NCBI RefSeq assembly: GCF_043555935.1
Contig: NZ_JBIGIB010000001.1
Coordinates: 248,001 to 312,000 of the forward strand
From: Pelomonas baiyunensis
GTDB taxonomy: Bacteria; Pseudomonadota; Gammaproteobacteria; Burkholderiales; Burkholderiaceae_C
Length of the DNA: 64,000 bases
Reading direction: 5' to 3'
Under the pieces are notes generated by a model. The model had not been told where the DNA came from and did no database searches. It was given only the letters and a program-made list of their open reading frames with translations. Shown in pieces: positions 26,163 through 35,667 of this stretch. Made by a program: the position numbers and the translations under genes. Each line of letters begins with the position of its first letter. The stretch's first letter is position 1.

Positions 26163-29100
26163 CTAGAGCTCCGCGACACCCTTCACCCGCACCGGCATCG
26201 CCACCGGCTGCACCGACACCTCGGCCGTACCGCCGTGGAAGCGGTCCAGCAGCGCCTGCCACTGCTTCTTTACGGCCACCACGTTGGCGTGCTTCACGTG
26301 GCCATAGCCGCGGATCTTCTCGGGCAGGCGGGCCAGGTCCACGGCCGCGGCGAGGTTGTCGGCCGTCAGTGACGCGAGGATCTCGTCGATCAGCTGTTCG
26401 TAGTCGGCAATCAGCTGCCGCTCCATGCGGCGCTCCTCGGTCTTGCCGAAGACATCCAGCGCGGTGCCGCGCAGGCCCTTGAGCTTGGCCAGCCACTTGA
26501 AGGCGGTGAAGGTCCACGAACCGAGTTCGATCTTCTTGGCGCGGCCGTCGGCGCCGGGCTTGGCAATCAGCGGCGGCGCGAGGTGGAAGCTCAAGGACTT
26601 CCAGTTCTCGAACTGGTCTTTCATGGCCTGCTCGAAGCGGCCGTCGGTGTAGAGGCGCGCCACCTCGTATTCGTCCTTGATGGCCAGCAGCTTGGCGTAG
26701 TAGCGGGCCACGGCCTGCGTCAGGCGCTGGCCTTTGCCGAGCGTGCCTTCCGCGGTGCGTACGCGGTCGACGAGCGCACGGTAGCGCTGCGCGTAGGCGG
26801 CGTTCTGGTAGTCGGTCAGGAAGGCCATGCGGCGCGCGATCAGGCCGTCAGACCCATCGAGCTGGTCGAAGTTGAAGAACTTCACGACGTTGACGTCGCC
26901 GGTCAGGCGCTGCAGCGCATCCGGCGCGGCGATGGCCAGGCGGCCGAGGGCAAAGGCCGTTTTGTTGGCCTCGACCGCCACGCCGTTGAGTTCGATCGCA
27001 CGCATGAGCGCCGCTTCGCTCACAGGCACCAGGCCGCGCTGCCAGCAGGCGCCCAGCATGATGATGTTGCTGGGCAGCGTGTCACCCATCAGGCGCTGGG
27101 CGATGTCTTGCGCATCCACCGTGTCCAGTGCCCCGTGCTCGCCCACGGCGAACTTCATCTTGGCCAGCAGCGAGTCGCCTTGCAGCGAGGCATCGGGGTT
27201 GCGCACGAAGCCAGCGGTGGGCAGTTCATGCGTGTTGGCCAGGATCACGGTGCGCCCGGCTTTGACGGTGCCCAGCGCGTCGGGCGAGGCGCCCACCACC
27301 ATGTCGCAGGCCAGCAGCACGTCGGCCTGTTGGGTGTCGATGCGCACCTGGTTCAGCAGGTCCAGCGTGGGCGCCACGCGCACGAAGCTCAGCACCGCGC
27401 CGCCCTTTTGCGCAAAGCCCATGAAGTCCAGCACCGAGGCCTGCTTGCCTTCCAGGTGCGCGGCCATGGACACGAGTGCGCCCACCGTGACAACGCCCGT
27501 GCCGCCCACGCCGGTGACCAGCATGTCGAACGGCCCGGTCCACGCCCACGTGGCGGGCGGGTGGATCGCCGCGATCTCGCGGGCCAGGTCTTGCGCGGTG
27601 TAGCGGGCGCCGGCCTTTTTCTTCAGCACCGGGTCGTGCACCGAGACAAAGCTCGGGCAGAAGCCGTTCACGCAGGAGAAGTCCTTGTTGCAGCTGCTCT
27701 GCTCGATGGTGCGCTTGCGGCCCCAGTCGGTCTCCACCGGCACGACGCTCAGGCAGTTGCTCGCCACGCCGCAGTCGCCGCAGCCTTCGCAGACCGCCTC
27801 GTTGATGAAGATGCGCTTGGGCGGGTCGGCGAACTCGCCCTTCTTGCGGCGGCGGCGCTTCTCGGCGGCGCAGGTCTGGTCGTAGATCAGCACCGTCACG
27901 CCTTCGATGTCGCGCAGCTCGCGCTGCACGGCGTCCATCTCGCTGCGGTCGTGGAAGGTGGTGCCGGCCGGGAACAGGCCGTGGTGGCCGTCGTACTTGG
28001 CGATGTCGTCGGACACGACCACCAGCTTCTTCACGCCCTCGGCCTCCACCTGCCGCGCGATCTGCGGCACGCTGGTGGTGCCGTCCACCGGCTGGCCGCC
28101 GGTCATGGCCACCGCGTCGTTGTAGAGGATCTTGTAGGTGATGTTGGCCCGGGCCGCGATGGCCTGGCGGATGGCGAGGTAGCCCGAGTGGTAGTAGGTG
28201 CCGTCGCCCAGGTTCTGGAAGACGTGCTTCTCTTTCGTGAAGCGCGAGTGCGCCGCCCAGTCCACGCCCTCGGCGCCCATCTGGATGAGGCCCGAGGTGC
28301 CGCGCTCCATCCAGCTGGCCATGAAGTGGCAGCCGATGCCGGCCAGTGCCCGTGAGCCTTCCGGTAGCTTGGTGCTGGTGTTGTGCGGGCAGCCCGAGCA
28401 GAAGTAGGGCTGGCGGCGCACGCCGTCGGCCGCATTGCTCAGCAGGCAGGGCGTCAGGAAGTCGACGACGAGGTGGCGGCGGTCCAGCGCGGGGTTCAGG
28501 CGCGCGAGCCAGTCGGCCACGGTGTTCATGATGCGGCTGGGGCGCAGCTCGCCCAAGGCGCTCAACACCGGAGCGCCGTGTTCGTCGGTCTTGCCCACGA
28601 CGCGCGGGCGCTGGAACTCGGGCAGGTGGTAGAGCAGCTCCTTGATCTGGCGCTCCACCACCGGCCCCTTTTCCTCGATGACGAGCACGTCGGTCAGGTT
28701 GCTGCAGAACTCCACGATGCGCGTGGGCTCCAGCGGGAACACGAGGCCCACCTTGTAGACGCGCACACCGGCCGCGGCCAGCGCGTTGGGGTCCAGGTCC
28801 AGCCGGCGCAGCACCTCCATGAAGTCGTAGTGCGCCTTGCCGACGGTCACGATGCCCAGCGTGGCTGCCGGGCTGGTGACGATGTGCTTGTCGATGCTGT
28901 TGACCTTGGCAAAGGCGCGCACCGCATCCAGCTTGTGCGCCAGGCGCGATTCGAGGTCCAGCGAGGGCAGGTCCACCGCGCGGATGTGCAGGTTGGTGGG
29001 CGCGACGTAGTCAACCGCATGCTCGAAGTCCAGCGGCACGGCGTCCAGGTCCACCGTCATGCCGCTCTCCACCACCTCGGAGATCGCCTTGAAGCCCACC

Positions 29101-29723
29101 CACGCGCCGCTGAAGCGGCTCAGCGCCCAGCCGTACAGGCCGAACTCCAGGTACTCGGCCACGTTGGCCGGGTGCACCAGCGGCATGCTCCAGGCTTGCA
29201 GGGCCTGGTCGCTCTGGTGCGGCGTGCTGCTGGACACGCAGCCGTGGTCGTCGCCGCACACCACCAGCACGCCGCCCTGGGTGCTGGTGCCGTAGACGTT
29301 GCCGTGCTTGAGCGCGTCGCCCGAACGGTCCACGCCCGGGCCCTTGCCGTACCACATCGCAAACACGCCATCGACGGTGCGCTGCGGGTCCAGCGCCACG
29401 CGTTGCACACCCAGGCAGGCGGTGGCAGCCAGGTCTTCGTTGATGGCGGGGAGGAACTCGATGTGGGCCTGGTCCAGGAACTTCTTGGCCTTCCACAGCT
29501 GCTGGTCCACCATGCCCAGCGGGCTGCCGCGGTAGCCCGAGACGAAGCCGGCGGTGTTCAGCCCGTTGCGCTCGTCCAGCCGCTTTTGCGCCAGCAGCAG
29601 GCGCACCAGGGCTTGCGTGCCGGTCAGGAACACCGCGCCCTGGTCGGCGGCGAGGTTGTCGCTGAGGCGGTAGTCGCGCAGTGCCGGCGTCTGGGCGGCG
29701 TTCACAGCGGGCAGGTCGGGCAT
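26163..29723 (-). CDS. Indolepyruvate:ferredoxin oxidoreductase family, fused IorA-IorB
   Basis: 1186 residues, the long proteobacterial form in which both subunits of the 2-oxoacid:ferredoxin oxidoreductase are one chain. N-terminal pyrimidine-binding region (GFVSGYRGSPLGMVDQQLW), ThDP-binding core (GDGTYYHSGYLAIRQA), an iron-sulfur region with CEGCGDCGVASNC then CNKDFSC and CPSF, and a C-terminal gamma-type domain (LVTGVGGTGVVTVGALV). It decarboxylates aryl or branched 2-oxoacids from amino-acid catabolism, passing electrons to ferredoxin. It is divergent from an Lrp/AsnC regulator gene, with two inverted repeats in the shared 111-bp region, so control by that regulator is likely. Confidence 0.93.
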   Translation of the reverse strand: MPDLPAVNAAQTPALRDYRLSDNLAADQGAVFLTGTQALVRLLLAQKRLDERNGLNTAGFVSGYRGSPLGMVDQQLWKAKKFLDQAHIEFLPAINEDLAATACLGVQRVALDPQRTVDGVFAMWYGKGPGVDRSGDALKHGNVYGTSTQGGVLVVCGDDHGCVSSSTPHQSDQALQAWSMPLVHPANVAEYLEFGLYGWALSRFSGAWVGFKAISEVVESGMTVDLDAVPLDFEHAVDYVAPTNLHIRAVDLPSLDLESRLAHKLDAVRAFAKVNSIDKHIVTSPAATLGIVTVGKAHYDFMEVLRRLDLDPNALAAAGVRVYKVGLVFPLEPTRIVEFCSNLTDVLVIEEKGPVVERQIKELLYHLPEFQRPRVVGKTDEHGAPVLSALGELRPSRIMNTVADWLARLNPALDRRHLVVDFLTPCLLSNAADGVRRQPYFCSGCPHNTSTKLPEGSRALAGIGCHFMASWMERGTSGLIQMGAEGVDWAAHSRFTKEKHVFQNLGDGTYYHSGYLAIRQAIAARANITYKILYNDAVAMTGGQPVDGTTSVPQIARQVEAEGVKKLVVVSDDIAKYDGHHGLFPAGTTFHDRSEMDAVQRELRDIEGVTVLIYDQTCAAEKRRRRKKGEFADPPKRIFINEAVCEGCGDCGVASNCLSVVPVETDWGRKRTIEQSSCNKDFSCVNGFCPSFVSVHDPVLKKKAGARYTAQDLAREIAAIHPPATWAWTGPFDMLVTGVGGTGVVTVGALVSMAAHLEGKQASVLDFMGFAQKGGAVLSFVRVAPTLDLLNQVRIDTQQADVLLACDMVVGASPDALGTVKAGRTVILANTHELPTAGFVRNPDASLQGDSLLAKMKFAVGEHGALDTVDAQDIAQRLMGDTLPSNIIMLGACWQRGLVPVSEAALMRAIELNGVAVEANKTAFALGRLAIAAPDALQRLTGDVNVVKFFNFDQLDGSDGLIARRMAFLTDYQNAAYAQRYRALVDRVRTAEGTLGKGQRLTQAVARYYAKLLAIKDEYEVARLYTDGRFEQAMKDQFENWKSLSFHLAPPLIAKPGADGRAKKIELGSWTFTAFKWLAKLKGLRGTALDVFGKTEERRMERQLIADYEQLIDEILASLTADNLAAAVDLARLPEKIRGYGHVKHANVVAVKKQWQALLDRFHGGTAEVSVQPVAMPVRVKGVAEL

Positions 29724-29747
29724 CGGAGTCTCCTGTGGGGCGCGAGA

Positions 29748-29772
29748 TTCTTTCGCTGCTGGGCCGAAAGAA
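29748..29772. promoter_or_regulatory. Inverted repeat in ior-lrp intergenic region
   Basis: TTCTTTCG (29748-29755) and CGAAAGAA (29765-29772) form a perfect 8-bp inverted repeat with a 9-bp spacer, 25 bp before the start of the oxidoreductase gene. It may be the second Lrp-type site or the binding site of another regulator. Confidence 0.45.
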
Positions 29773-29798
29773 CTTGCCTGAATGCCTGCGATTCCGGG

Positions 29799-29824
29799 TT
29801 GTGAGGAGAATATTCAACTCACAA
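29799..29824. promoter_or_regulatory. Lrp/AsnC-type operator
   Basis: TTGTGAG (29799-29805) and CTCACAA (29818-29824) are a perfect inverted pair around an AT-rich core that contains the palindrome GAATATTC. The symmetry, AT-rich centre and position 10 bp before the regulator ATG fit an autoregulatory Lrp-family site shared with the divergent oxidoreductase gene. Confidence 0.6.
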
Positions 29825-29834
29825 AATCGCGTCT

Positions 29835-30305
29835 ATGGAAACAAACGAACTCGACCGGGCCAGCCGACAGATTCTGGAGGCCCTGCAGGCCGATGCGCGG
29901 CTCAGCACGCAGGCGCTGGCGGACAAGGTGGGGCTGTCGGCCACGCCCGTGTGGCGCCGGGTGCGGGAGTTGGAGGAGCGCGGCGTCATCCGCGGGCAGG
30001 TGGCGCTGGTGGACCGGGAGAAGCTGGGGCTGTCCATCCTGGTGCTGGCCAACGTGAGCCTGGTGCGGCACAGCGAGGGCGCGGTGGAGCAGTTCGAGCG
30101 CCTGGTGGCCGGCACGCGCGAAATCATCGAGTGCCACGCCATCACCGGCGAGGCGGACTACGTCATCAAAGTGGTGGCCACCGACATGAAGGCGTACGAC
30201 CAGTTCCTGCAGCAGCAGATCTTCAAACTGCCCGGCGTGGCCAGCGTGCGCAGCAACGTGGTGCTGCGCGAGGTGAAGTACGACACGGCCCTGCCCGTCG
30301 GTTGA
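29835..30305 (+). CDS. Lrp/AsnC family transcriptional regulator
   Basis: 156 residues, full length. N-terminal helix-turn-helix (LDRASRQILEALQADARLSTQALADKVGLSATPVWRRVRELEERGVI) and C-terminal RAM ligand-binding domain (VLANVSLVRHSEGAVEQFERLV, ITGEADYVIKVVATDMKAYDQFL). Divergent from the indolepyruvate oxidoreductase gene with a shared intergenic region of 111 bp. Local regulators of this family usually sense an amino acid and control the neighbouring catabolic gene; an aromatic or branched amino acid is a fair guess here. Confidence 0.92.
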   Translation: METNELDRASRQILEALQADARLSTQALADKVGLSATPVWRRVRELEERGVIRGQVALVDREKLGLSILVLANVSLVRHSEGAVEQFERLVAGTREIIECHAITGEADYVIKVVATDMKAYDQFLQQQIFKLPGVASVRSNVVLREVKYDTALPVG

Positions 30306-30393
30306 AGCGGGTTTGGGCGCTGGCCCTTGTCGCCTTCAGTGTCTACAGTCGGCCACTGAGTGCATCCACCCGCGCGCCCCGGCGCCGCCCGCC

Positions 30394-31407
30394 ATGGATT
30401 CCTTCTTTTCCCAGCTTTCCGCCTCCGTCACCCAGGCCCGCTCGCTGGAAGAGCTGACCCGCCCCCTGCTGGAGGTGCTGGAAACCGTGACGGGGCTGGA
30501 GTCCACCTACCTCACCACGGTGGATCTGCAGGCCGGGCGCCAGCAGGTGGTGTTCGCCCACAACACGCAGCAACTGCGCATTCCCGAGGGCCTGAGCGTG
30601 CCCTGGGACGACACCCTGTGCAAACGCGCGCTGGATGAGGGCGTGCCCTACACCGACGATGTGGCCCACGTCTGGAAAGACTCTGAGGCGGCCCAGCAGC
30701 TGGGCATCCAGACCTACGTGAGCACCCCGGTGCGCACGGACGACGGCTCGCTGTTCGGCACGCTGTGCGCGGCCAGTTCGCAGCGCAGCCCGCTGAGCGA
30801 CACCGCCGGGCAGGCGATGCTGATGTTCGCCCGGCTGATCGAGCAGCAGGTGGAACGGGAGCGGCTGGTGGAGCGGCTGCACCGCGCCAATGCGGAATTG
30901 CAGACCCAGGCGCTGACCGACGTGTTGACCGGACTGCCCAACCGCCGTGCCTTGATGCAGGAAATGGCCCGGCTGATTTCGCTGGCGCAGCGCACCGGCA
31001 GCTGGTTGCTGGCCGGCTGCATCGACCTGGACGGTTTCAAGCAGATCAACGACACCCACGGCCACGCCGCTGGCGATGCCTTCCTGTGTGCGGTGGCGGC
31101 CCGGCTGCAGCAAGTGCTGCGCTCGGGTGATGTGCTGGCTCGCTTGGGCGGCGACGAGTTTGTGGTGGTGGGCCTGGGGCCGCGGCTGGACGCCGACGGG
31201 GCCGAGGCCGCCCGGCTCATGCAGCGCCGCCTGGCGGCTGCCACCGTGGGCAGCCACGACGTGGGCCACGCGCGGCTGGACTACCCCGGTGCCAGCGTGG
31301 GCGTGGCCTGCCTCGATTCCCTGCAGGCGGATGCCGCCCAGGTGCTGCACGAGGCCGACGCGGCGATGTACCGCGTCAAGCAGGGGCGCCGACTCGGCGC
31401 GAACTGA
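30394..31407 (+). CDS. GAF-GGDEF diguanylate cyclase
   Basis: 337 residues from the ATG at 30394. A GAF domain (about 15-155) is followed by a GGDEF domain (about 170-335) with an intact GGDEF motif at 252-256 and an RxxD product-inhibition site (RSGD, 243-246) exactly five residues before it. Thus an active, feedback-inhibited cyclic-di-GMP synthase is predicted. There is no membrane segment or signal peptide; the GAF domain would sense a cytosolic ligand. The predicted stand-alone operon begins 88 bp after the Lrp gene on the same strand. Confidence 0.93.
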   Translation: MDSFFSQLSASVTQARSLEELTRPLLEVLETVTGLESTYLTTVDLQAGRQQVVFAHNTQQLRIPEGLSVPWDDTLCKRALDEGVPYTDDVAHVWKDSEAAQQLGIQTYVSTPVRTDDGSLFGTLCAASSQRSPLSDTAGQAMLMFARLIEQQVERERLVERLHRANAELQTQALTDVLTGLPNRRALMQEMARLISLAQRTGSWLLAGCIDLDGFKQINDTHGHAAGDAFLCAVAARLQQVLRSGDVLARLGGDEFVVVGLGPRLDADGAEAARLMQRRLAAATVGSHDVGHARLDYPGASVGVACLDSLQADAAQVLHEADAAMYRVKQGRRLGAN

Positions 31408-31458
31408 GCTTGCGCACCCGGCGCCTCCTACGGGGCGCTGAGTCGGCGTTGCGGCCGA

Positions 31459-32808
31459 TCAGAGCGTGCCGTAGCTGTGCAGGCCCGACAGGAACATGTT
31501 CACGCCCAGGAAGGCGAAAGTCGTCACCAGCAGACCCACCAGCGCCCACCAGGCCGACACCGCACCGCGCAGGCCCTTCATCAGCCGCATGTGCAGCCAG
31601 GCGGCGTAGTTCAGCCACACGATGAGGGCCCAGGTTTCCTTCGGGTCCCAGCTCCAGTAGCCGCCCCAGGCCTCGGCGGCCCAGAAGGCGCCGAGGATGG
31701 TGGCGATGGTGAAGAAGGCGAAGCCCAGCGCGATGGCCTTGTACATGAGGTCGTCGAGCTGCAGCACATCGGGCAGGCGGGCCGTGAGGCGCTGGCGCAG
31801 CGCGACGCTCACGGCCAGGAAGGCGGCCACGCCGGCGATCTTGCGGGCCCAGCCGTCCAGGCCGGCCACCATTGCGGCGTCCACGTCCGCCAGCAGGCGC
31901 ACCGCCAGGATGATCGCGATGATGCCCACCGGCATGGCCACCAGCCCGATCCAGAGCGACCGCACAGCTGCGGTCTTCAGCAGGTAGGCCAGTGCCACCA
32001 TGGCGGCCAGCGCAAAGGCGCCATAACCCACGAAGTTGGCGGGCACGTGGATCTTCATCCACCAGCTTTGCAGGGCCGGCACCAGTGGCTGAATCTCTTG
32101 CGCGTCCCGCGCGACCGTGTACCAAAGCAGGAAGCTCACCGCGCCGCTGACCACCAGCATCACGTAGGCGCCGAGCGAGCGGGTTGCGAAGCGTTCTTCG
32201 TAGTACAGGTGGAACACGGTGGTCAGCCAGCAGAACAGCACGAACACTTCGTACAGGTTGCTGACCGGGATGTGGCCGATGTCCGGGCCGATCTGGTGGC
32301 TCTCGAACCAGCGCACCAGCGTGCCGATCAGCGCCATGCCCACGCCGCCCCAGGCCAGCTTGGAGCCCACCACCTCGGCCACGCTGTTGCGGCCCGCACC
32401 GGTGAAGAAGCCGCCCCAGTAGAACAGCGTGCTCATGTAGAACAGCAGGCTCATCCACAGAATGGCGCTTTGGCTGGAGAGCATGTACTTCAGCCAGAAC
32501 ACCTGCTCGCCGGCGGCCAGGTCGGCGCCGAAGCTGTCGGTGTGCTGGCCGTACAAGGCGATGGCCACGAGCGTGGCGCCGCCGGTCAGCACGCTCAGCA
32601 GGCGCAGCGGTTTCCAGAACCAGCCCAGCGCCACCAGCGACGGCATGGCGGCGAGCAGGATGCCTTGCTCGTAAACATCCATGCTGGCGTGGTAGCGGCT
32701 GAGGGCATAGCCGCCGCCGATGAGCACGAGCGCGGCGAAGAGCCAGTCCAGCGCGTCGCGCCGTTGGAAGCTGCGGCGGGGGGCCAAGTCAAACGTGGTG
32801 GTGTTCAT
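31459..32808 (-). CDS. ccsA: Cytochrome c biogenesis protein CcsA (system II)
   Basis: 449 residues with about ten hydrophobic segments. The tryptophan-rich haem-handling motif WGGYWSWDPKETWALIVWLNYAAWLHMRL is typical of CcsA/CcsB/ResC proteins, and flanking His residues that hold haem are visible (IHVPANFVGYGAFA, GHIPVSNLYEV). Together with ResB, whose gene overlaps by 4 bp upstream, it exports and attaches haem to apocytochromes c in the periplasm. The neighbouring cytochrome c4 gene is a likely client. Protein naming varies (ccsA/ccsB/resC). Confidence 0.93.
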   Translation of the reverse strand: MNTTTFDLAPRRSFQRRDALDWLFAALVLIGGGYALSRYHASMDVYEQGILLAAMPSLVALGWFWKPLRLLSVLTGGATLVAIALYGQHTDSFGADLAAGEQVFWLKYMLSSQSAILWMSLLFYMSTLFYWGGFFTGAGRNSVAEVVGSKLAWGGVGMALIGTLVRWFESHQIGPDIGHIPVSNLYEVFVLFCWLTTVFHLYYEERFATRSLGAYVMLVVSGAVSFLLWYTVARDAQEIQPLVPALQSWWMKIHVPANFVGYGAFALAAMVALAYLLKTAAVRSLWIGLVAMPVGIIAIILAVRLLADVDAAMVAGLDGWARKIAGVAAFLAVSVALRQRLTARLPDVLQLDDLMYKAIALGFAFFTIATILGAFWAAEAWGGYWSWDPKETWALIVWLNYAAWLHMRLMKGLRGAVSAWWALVGLLVTTFAFLGVNMFLSGLHSYGTL

Positions 32809-34883
32809 GCGTGCTCCTTCAGGACGGCGGCCTTGAGCTGGGCAAAGACGGTGGCGTTGTCAGGCGACTCGCGGGTGCTGGACATGGCCATGCGCACCTG
32901 CGAGCAGGCGGTGTCGGTGCTGGGGGCGATCCACACCCAGAGGCGTCGCTCCTTCACGTACAGCATGGCGAACACGCCGAGCACGAGCAAGAGAGCTCCC
33001 AGGTACACCAGCTTTTGGCCCGGCGCGCGAGCCACCTGGAACACGCTGGCCTGGACCTGGTCGAAGTTCTGCAACTGCAGCAACGCCGGGGACGGGTAAT
33101 ACAGGCTGTCGGACAGCGACAGCACGGCCTGCGTCATGAAGGCCTGCGTGGCTGCGTCGGTGGCCACGCGGGGTTGGCCGGCGTGTTCACGCGCGAGTTG
33201 GTGCAGTTCGAACAGGCTGCCGTTGAGGATGCGCAGCAGCACTTCGGACACCCGCTGCCGCTCGGCCTCGGGCACCTCGCGTTCGATGAACTGCGACAGC
33301 GCCGGCAGCCCGCCCTTCACCTCGTCGCCCGGCTTGGCGGCCGCACCCGAAAACAGCGTGAGCGCGCGCTGGGCCGTGACCTTGAGCTGCGGCGTCAGCT
33401 GCGGCTGGTTGGGCGGCGTGGCGGCGCTGGCGTAGCGCTGGGCGGCGGCGTCTCGCTGGGCCGGGTCGGCCAGGGCCTGGCGCAGGCGCAGCCAGCCGGT
33501 CAGCTCGCCGTTTTCATCGGCCGGCATGCGCAGGTAGCGGAAGGTCTCGGCGGGCGTGTCGCGCACGCCGGCCAGGAAGAGCTTTTGCCCATCCAGCTCC
33601 ACCGGCAGCATGTAGTTGTTGAACTCGCGGGCCTGGCCGGAGGCGTCGCGCAGCTTGTAGCTGAAGCTCGGCCCCACGTTGCGCAGCGTTTTGTCGGTGC
33701 GCGATTTGGCCCCGCTGCCCAGGTGCTGGTTCAGGCGGTCGCCCAGGTCCACCTTGCGCACATCGGCGCCGCTGGCGTTGGCGTTGTCGCCGGCCAGGTT
33801 CTCGACGTTGATGACGCGCAGGCCGTCGAGTTCCAGCGACTGGTCACCGAAGGCCATGCGGGTGCCCACGCGGCCGTCGATCTTCACCGGCGTGCCGGCC
33901 GAGTTCAGCGGCACGGCGCTGAGTTGCAGGCGGCTGCCCCCGTCTTCGAAGCTGCTTTGGTAGATGGCCAGGCCCTTGTGGATGACCGGCTCGTTCACCT
34001 TCACGGTGGCTTGCCGCGTGGTGCCACCGTCGTGGATGACGATGTCGCTGGCGAAGCTCTTGGGCATGCCGGTGGGGTAGTACTCCACCGAGAACTTCTG
34101 CAGTTCGATGTCGAAGGGCAGGTCTTGCAGCACGACACCGCTGGGCAGGCTCAACACCGCAATGCCCTGGCGCTGCTTCTCGGGCACCGACACATTGCCG
34201 CGGAAGCTCGGGTTGGCCACCGAGAGCCGGTGCTCGGGCTTGATGTCACTGACGAAGCCAGCGCCGGTGTAGATCTGCTTGCCCTGCACCCACATCGCCA
34301 GTTTGACCATGGCGTTGCCGTCCAGCACGCCGCCCACGAGGATCAGCACGATGGCCGAGTGCGCCGCGATGTAGCCCAGCTTGTTGGAGGCGCCCCGCCG
34401 CGCGGCGATCATGGTGCCGTGCTCGCGCTGCTGCACGCGCGCTTTCCAGCCCAGCTGGGTGAGCGCGGACCCCACTTCCACCAGGGCCAGCTGCGGGTTG
34501 CTGGGCAACTCGCCGATGGCCTTGTGGTGGTGGGCCTGCAGCGATTGCTCGCGCACGCCTTCCTTGTAGTTTTTCAGGTCGGCCAGGATCTTGGGCGTGT
34601 TGCGCAGCACGCACAGGCTGGTGGACAGCACCAGGAACGCCAGGATCACGAGGAACCACGGTGCGCTGTACACGGTGTACAGGTTGAAGCGGCCGAACAC
34701 CTCGGCCCAGAACGGCCCAAACTGGTTGACGTAGTTGCCCATGGGCTCGCTCTGGCGCAGCACCGTGCCAATGACCGACGCGATGCAGATGACGCTGAGC
34801 AGCGCAATCGCGAAGCGCATCGACGCGAGCAGGTCCAGCAGCTCGCGGGCCAGGGACGAACGGGGGGCAGTGGCAGAAGACAT
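32805..34883 (-). CDS. resB: ResB/Ccs1 cytochrome c biogenesis protein (system II)
   Basis: 692 residues, first gene of the unit resB-ccsA. Transmembrane segments near 20-40, 75-98, 170-190 and one near the C-terminus (LVYLGALLLVLGVFAMLYV) bracket a large periplasmic domain. Conserved family features include the N-terminal LASMRFAIALLSVICIASVIGTVLRQSEP, the NYVNQFGPFWAEVFGRFNLYTVYSAPWFLVILAFLVLSTSLC segment and SAHSAIVLILVGGVLDG-type haem-binding His region. It holds apocytochrome and haem with CcsA. Stop overlaps the ccsA start by 4 bp. The start ATG lies 31 bp after the cytochrome c4 terminator. Confidence 0.92.
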   Translation of the reverse strand: MSSATAPRSSLARELLDLLASMRFAIALLSVICIASVIGTVLRQSEPMGNYVNQFGPFWAEVFGRFNLYTVYSAPWFLVILAFLVLSTSLCVLRNTPKILADLKNYKEGVREQSLQAHHHKAIGELPSNPQLALVEVGSALTQLGWKARVQQREHGTMIAARRGASNKLGYIAAHSAIVLILVGGVLDGNAMVKLAMWVQGKQIYTGAGFVSDIKPEHRLSVANPSFRGNVSVPEKQRQGIAVLSLPSGVVLQDLPFDIELQKFSVEYYPTGMPKSFASDIVIHDGGTTRQATVKVNEPVIHKGLAIYQSSFEDGGSRLQLSAVPLNSAGTPVKIDGRVGTRMAFGDQSLELDGLRVINVENLAGDNANASGADVRKVDLGDRLNQHLGSGAKSRTDKTLRNVGPSFSYKLRDASGQAREFNNYMLPVELDGQKLFLAGVRDTPAETFRYLRMPADENGELTGWLRLRQALADPAQRDAAAQRYASAATPPNQPQLTPQLKVTAQRALTLFSGAAAKPGDEVKGGLPALSQFIEREVPEAERQRVSEVLLRILNGSLFELHQLAREHAGQPRVATDAATQAFMTQAVLSLSDSLYYPSPALLQLQNFDQVQASVFQVARAPGQKLVYLGALLLVLGVFAMLYVKERRLWVWIAPSTDTACSQVRMAMSSTRESPDNATVFAQLKAAVLKEHA

Positions 34884-34921
34884 CGGGCGACCAGGGGCTG
34901 GATCAGGGAGTGTCGGCCAAG

Positions 34922-34950
34922 AAAAAAGGCCGGTGCATCACACCGGCCTT
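34922..34950 (-). terminator. Intrinsic terminator after cytochrome c4 gene
   Basis: On the minus strand the gene end is followed by GGCCGGTG-TGATG-CACCGGCC and then six T residues, a textbook intrinsic terminator. It separates cytochrome c4 from resB-ccsA transcription. Confidence 0.9.
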
Positions 34951-34975
34951 CATCAGCGAGGCAGTTTGCGTTGGA

Positions 34976-35596
34976 TCAACGCAGGCCGGCTGCGTAATCC
35001 GAGACGGCCTTGATTTCCTTGTCGTTCATCTTGGCTGCGATGGTCACCATCATCGGGCCGTTGGCACGGGCACCGCTGCGGAAGGCGTTCATCTGGGCTT
35101 CCACGTAGTCGGCGTGTTGGCCGGCCAGGCGCGGGTACTGGGCAGGCATGCCGGCGCCCGTCGGGCCGTGGCAGCCTGCGCAGGCCGGCACGTTGCGCTC
35201 GGCAATGCCGCCGCGCCAGATCTTTTCACCCAGCGTCACGGTGTCCTTGTTCTTGGAGAAACCCGGCTTGGCGGTCTTGGAGGCGTAGAAGGCCGCGACG
35301 TTGCGCATGTCTTCTTCCGACAGCGGGGCGGCCATGCCGCCCATCACCGCGTTCTTGCGCTTGCCGGACTTGAACTCGGCCAGCTGCTTGGCGAGGTACT
35401 CGGGGTGCTGGCCCTGCAGGATGGGGTTGGCCGGGCTGCCGCGCGAGCCGTCGGCCGTGTGGCAAGCCGCGCAGACCTGCGAGGAGATGGCGCCACCCTT
35501 GGCGAGGTCGGGCTTGGCCGGAGCGGCAGCAGGTTCGTTCGCGTGAGCGGAAGCAGCCAGCAGCAGACTCGACAGGAGGTAGGCGACAGTCTTCAT
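34976..35596 (-). CDS. Cytochrome c4 (dihaem)
   Basis: 206 residues, signal peptide 1-19 (LLLAASAHA). Two haem c sites: CAACH (42-46) and CAGCH (139-143), with axial Met in the two half-domains (NAVMGGMAAPLSEEDM and GPMMVTIAAKM regions). This dihaem layout with duplicated domains is cytochrome c4, a periplasmic electron donor to terminal oxidases in betaproteobacteria. It needs the ResB/CcsA system encoded just downstream for haem attachment. It is divergent from engB with 71 bp between starts and ends in a strong terminator. Confidence 0.93.
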   Translation of the reverse strand: MKTVAYLLSSLLLAASAHANEPAAAPAKPDLAKGGAISSQVCAACHTADGSRGSPANPILQGQHPEYLAKQLAEFKSGKRKNAVMGGMAAPLSEEDMRNVAAFYASKTAKPGFSKNKDTVTLGEKIWRGGIAERNVPACAGCHGPTGAGMPAQYPRLAGQHADYVEAQMNAFRSGARANGPMMVTIAAKMNDKEIKAVSDYAAGLR

Positions 35597-35611
35597 GGAT
35601 TTATGGAGGTT

Positions 35612-35641
35612 TTGTTGGGCGCAACTTCCGAATTTTACAAT
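35612..35641 (+). promoter_or_regulatory. Sigma-70 type promoter for engB
   Basis: TTGTTG (35612-35617) and TACAAT (35636-35641) with an 18-bp spacer lie 27 bp before the engB start. The -10 box is close to consensus; the -35 box is weak. Inferred from sequence alone. Confidence 0.45.
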
Positions 35642-35667
35642 GCTGAATCACAGCGCCCGAGCTCTCC

